A stretch of DNA of 7,999 nucleotides from Candidatus Aminicenantes bacterium UBA4085. Lineage in GTDB: Bacteria; Acidobacteriota; Aminicenantia; Aminicenantales; UBA4085. The position numbers were made by a program, and so were the translations under genes. Each line of letters opens with the position of its first letter. Positions within the stretch are counted from its first letter, which is position 1. Positions 5,603-7,999 of the stretch are shown here, piece after piece. The notes beneath the pieces were generated by a model. That model made no database searches. It saw only the letters and a list, made by a program, of their open reading frames with translations, and had not been told where the DNA came from. The stretch spans positions 1 to 7,999 of the forward strand of contig DFYJ01000149.1 of NCBI GenBank assembly GCA_002383325.1. Direction: 5' to 3'.

Positions 5603-6898
5603 TCACATCTCTTTTTGCCCCTCGATGAGATCCAGGACATCGGCCGAGTCGCGCCAGCGGGGCCTGACCCGGATGCGAAGGTCCAAGTAGATGCGGCTCT
5701 CCAGGATGTCCTGGATCTCACGTCGGGCTTCGACTCCGATCTGGCGAATCGTCTTGCCCTGGTGGCCGATGATGATCTTGCGGTGGTTGTCGCGCTCGAC
5801 GAAGATCGAGGCTTTCACGTACGTCACCGGCTCCCTCCCCCCCGGACGCTCGGACTTGGGGATGATGACCTCGGGCGCGGGCCTTTTGGGCCGCTCAACT
5901 TCCTGCGGAACATATTCGCTCGGCGCCGCCCCGTCCTCGAGCTCGACGTCGGGCTCATGGCCCCATTCCCCGCCGCCGTCTTCAGGAAGGTTCCCGCCGT
6001 CGGGGTCCCGCTTTTCGATAGCGTCGATGTAGACGGCCGTCACCCAGGGCAGCTCTTTTTCGACGTGGGCCAGGATCTTCTCGCGGATGATCTCGGCCAG
6101 CAGGAAGCGGCGCGACTGGTCCGTGACGTCCTCGTCCCCGTAGAGCTTCGGCCCCGGCGGCAGCTGCTGCCAGAGAAGCTTCTCCAGAACGTCCACATTG
6201 ACGCCCGTGACGGCCGAGATGGGAATGATCTCCTTGAAGGGCAGGATGTCCTTGTAGCGGTCGATGAGCAGGAGGACGTTGTCCTTGCGGACGATGTCGA
6301 CCTTGTTGATCAGCAGGAAGATCGGCTTGCTGACCTTGCGCATCGTCTCCAGGACGAACTCGTCGCCATGGCCGAACTTTTCCGTGGCGTCGATCATCAG
6401 GCAGACCAAGTCGGCCGTCTCCAGCGACGTGTAGACGAAGCTCATCATCCGCTTGTTCAGGTGGTGGAGCGGCTTGTGGATCCCGGGATTGTCGATGAAG
6501 ATGATCTGGCCCTGGGGCGCGGTGTGGATGCCCAGGATGCTGATCCGGGTTGTCTGGGGCTTGTCCGAGATGATGCTGATCTTTTGGCCGATGATCCGGT
6601 TGAGCAGGGTCGATTTGCCGACATTGGGCCGGCCGATGAGCGCCACATAGCCGACGCGGGTTGCGGGCGGGGCGGGGGCCTTCGTCTTGCGGGGAGCGTG
6701 GGGTTTGCGATCGGCCGCGGCGGCCGTCCCGGCCTTGGGCTTGGCTTTCGGCCGGGGTTTGGGCGCGACCTTAGTTTTGGCTTTGGCTTGGGACTTGACC
6801 GCCGAAGCCGCGGCTACACCAGGGGCCGGGACAGGCGGCGTCCCGGCCGCTTGGGGGGGAACGACTTGCCCGTCGGCGAGCGTTCTTCGGATGGCCAT
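5603..6898 (-). CDS. era: GTPase Era with extended N-terminus and KH-domain insertion
   Basis: Era binds the 3' end of 16S rRNA and helps 30S subunit maturation. All GTPase motifs are visible: G1 GRPNVGKS (89-96), G2 around T116-T117, G3 DNPG (136-139, DTPG in most Eras), G4 NKVD (198-201) and G5 SA (228-229). The KH domain (about 285-415) has YVKASIFVERD, the G378-x-x-G381 loop and a closing VRPRWRD. At 431 aa it is much longer than the usual roughly 300. Residues 1-80 are a low-complexity Ala/Lys/Pro tail, and about 50 extra residues rich in Asp, Glu, Gly and Pro (about 297-359) interrupt the first KH hairpin. AGAGAGGA a few bases upstream of the ATG at 6898 supports the long start. It lies 61 bases after the CorC-like gene on the same strand, a common pairing. 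Confidence 0.96.
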   Translation of the reverse strand: MAIRRTLADGQVVPPQAAGTPPVPAPGVAAASAVKSQAKAKTKVAPKPRPKAKPKAGTAAAADRKPHAPRKTKAPAPPATRVGYVALIGRPNVGKSTLLNRIIGQKISIISDKPQTTRISILGIHTAPQGQIIFIDNPGIHKPLHHLNKRMMSFVYTSLETADLVCLMIDATEKFGHGDEFVLETMRKVSKPIFLLINKVDIVRKDNVLLLIDRYKDILPFKEIIPISAVTGVNVDVLEKLLWQQLPPGPKLYGDEDVTDQSRRFLLAEIIREKILAHVEKELPWVTAVYIDAIEKRDPDGGNLPEDGGGEWGHEPDVELEDGAAPSEYVPQEVERPKRPAPEVIIPKSERPGGREPVTYVKASIFVERDNHRKIIIGHQGKTIRQIGVEARREIQDILESRIYLDLRIRVRPRWRDSADVLDLIEGQKEM

Positions 6899-6959
6899 CG
6901 GTTCCTCTCTTTCCCGGCCTCGGCCCGGGCGTCGGGCGGGGCGGCGGCCCCGTCCCGGA
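6899..6959 (-). promoter_or_regulatory. era: corC-like/era intergenic gap with era ribosome binding site
   Basis: This 61-base gap is GC-rich and contains AGAGAGGA a few bases before the era ATG, which fixes the long N-terminal start. I see no convincing promoter or terminator, so era is most simply read from the upstream gene's transcript. Confidence 0.5.
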
Positions 6960-7999
6960 TCAGTCGTTCTGGGGTTCGCCTTCGTCGCCGGCCGCCCGAC
7001 GGATGCGGAGCTTGCGGATCCGCTTGGGGTCGACCTCCAGGGCTTCGAAGCTCAGGCCCTTGATATTCAGGACCTCGCCTTTGGCCGGCAGCCGGCCCAG
7101 AGCGTGGGCGATCAGGCCGCTGGCGGTGATGAAGTCGTCTCCGGCCAGCTCCAGATCGAAGAGATCCTCCAGCTCCTCCACCTTGACGTCGCCCGAAGCG
7201 GTGATGTCGCCGGGACCGTTGCTCGTGATCTGGGCCTCCTCGGCGTCATACTCGTCCTGGATCTCGCCGACCAGCTCCTCCATGACGTCCTCCATCGTCA
7301 CCAGCCCGGTCACGCCTCCGTGCTCGTCGACGACGATGGCCATCTTCTGCTTGACCTTGCGGAACTCCTTGAGCAGCTCGGCTACCTTCATCGACTCGGG
7401 GACGAAGACGGCCGGCCAGAGCAGGGCATCGACAGCGGCGTCGTCGTGCTCGCGCTCGCCGAAGGCCAGCAGGTCCTTGGCCATGGCCACGCCCTCGATG
7501 TTGTCGACCCGGTCGCGGTAGACGGGGATGCGCGAGTATTTCTCGGCGATGAACAGGTTGCGGAGCTTCTGCAGGCTGGCGTCGCGGCGGAGACAGACCA
7601 TGTCCACCCGGGGGGTCATGATCTCGCGGACCACCGTGTCGCCGAACTCGACCACGGAGCGCATCAGATCGTGCTCGTCGCTCTCGATGATGCCTTCTTC
7701 CTGGGCTTCGTCCAGGAAGGTCTCGATCTCCTCGTGGCTGGCCTCGCGGTCCTCTTCGGCCGCCTCTTCGATATCCTCCCGGCGGCCCAGCCAGCGGCTC
7801 AAAAACAGGGCGGGGGAGGCCAGAACCAGCAGGAGGCGCCGGGCCGGCAGCAAAAGGCCCAGCAAGCGCTCGCGGAAGAGGCCGGCCAGGATGCGGGGAA
7901 CGGCTTCGAAGATCAAGGCATAGACGGCCAGAGCGACGCCGGCCATCCTGAGCGGCCTCCGGGTTAGGGCGGGCATGGCCAGGCCGGCGGCGAAAAAGA
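6960..7999 (-). CDS. CorC/HlyC-type CBS-domain transporter (DUF21/CNNM family), partial
   Basis: This is the C-terminal part of a membrane protein related to the CNNM/CorC magnesium and cobalt transport or tolerance proteins; the substrate is not provable here. The frame stays open from the ATG at 7976 to the window edge (FFAAGLA precedes it), and the first visible stretch (ALIFEAVPRILAGLF, then a hydrophobic segment to SRWLG) matches the end of the DUF21 membrane domain, so the true start lies beyond 7999. Numbering from that ATG: CBS 1 is about 119-172 (EIMTPRVDMV ... YSRIPVYRD), CBS 2 about 186-240 (VVDEHGGVTGLVTMEDVMEE) and the CorC_HlyC C-terminal domain about 255-328. An acidic linker (65-90) joins membrane and CBS parts. 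It is upstream of era with a 61-base gap and probably co-transcribed. Confidence 0.93.
   Translation of the reverse strand, partial: FFAAGLAMPALTRRPLRMAGVALAVYALIFEAVPRILAGLFRERLLGLLLPARRLLLVLASPALFLSRWLGRREDIEEAAEEDREASHEEIETFLDEAQEEGIIESDEHDLMRSVVEFGDTVVREIMTPRVDMVCLRRDASLQKLRNLFIAEKYSRIPVYRDRVDNIEGVAMAKDLLAFGEREHDDAAVDALLWPAVFVPESMKVAELLKEFRKVKQKMAIVVDEHGGVTGLVTMEDVMEELVGEIQDEYDAEEAQITSNGPGDITASGDVKVEELEDLFDLELAGDDFITASGLIAHALGRLPAKGEVLNIKGLSFEALEVDPKRIRKLRIRRAAGDEGEPQND

Noticed and set aside
5124..5721. Minus-strand frames crossing the recombinase 3' end and tRNA-His
   Set aside because: They run through an intact tRNA and antisense to a well-supported recombinase or era end.
5555..7063. 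Long plus-strand open frame of about 500 codons opposite era
   Set aside because: It is antisense to era, whose GTPase and KH motifs are intact. The product is a low-complexity Asp/Leu/Arg/Gly-rich string typical of GC-rich shadows.
6687..7967. Long plus-strand open frame opposite the CorC-like gene
   Set aside because: It is antisense to clear CBS and CorC_HlyC domains, and the translation has no recognisable motifs.
1..7999. CRISPR array, insertion sequence ends or riboswitch
   Set aside because: I saw no regularly spaced repeats, no transposase with terminal inverted repeats and no known riboswitch core by eye on either strand.

Overview
The window joins two very different pieces of bacterial DNA. 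From about 5427 to the right edge it is GC-rich core chromosome on the minus strand: the C-terminal part of a CorC/HlyC-type CBS-domain membrane protein, then the ribosome-assembly GTPase Era, then a complete tRNA-His(GTG) with its own promoter. To the left of the tRNA, about 5.4 kb is visibly AT-richer and holds integrative-element and accessory genes. The corC-like/era order and the high GC of the core half fit a free-living Gram-negative-type bacterium. I cannot fix the phylum from sequence alone; an Acidobacteriota/Aminicenantes-like lineage is only a guess.

Layout, left to right. 1-444: a broken remnant (96-308, plus strand) matching the C-terminus of type III restriction/DEAD-box helicase proteins, then non-coding DNA with a small hairpin. 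445-1980: a tight three-gene minus-strand operon, in transcription order a 127-aa unknown protein, a 212-aa protein with an AbiU2-type HEPN motif (RDKVIAH), and a 162-aa membrane-anchored protein with a probable beta-sandwich. 1981-2576: gene-poor DNA between divergent transcription units. 2577-3418: a 72-aa helix-turn-helix-like protein overlapping a minimal, catalytically complete tyrosine recombinase. 3419-3799: no convincing gene. 3800-5438: a 48-aa small protein overlapping a 499-aa large serine recombinase whose stop codon lies inside the 3' end of tRNA-His.

How it fits together: the tRNA-His 3' end is the probable insertion site of a genomic island. The serine recombinase sits at the island boundary as its likely integrase. 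The HEPN operon is the probable cargo (candidate abortive-infection or toxin-type defence), and the restriction-helicase remnant suggests older defence genes decayed in the same place. The far end of the island is not in this window. The most interesting items are the HEPN operon, the recombinase/tRNA overlap, and the extended Era with a long basic tail and a KH-domain insertion.
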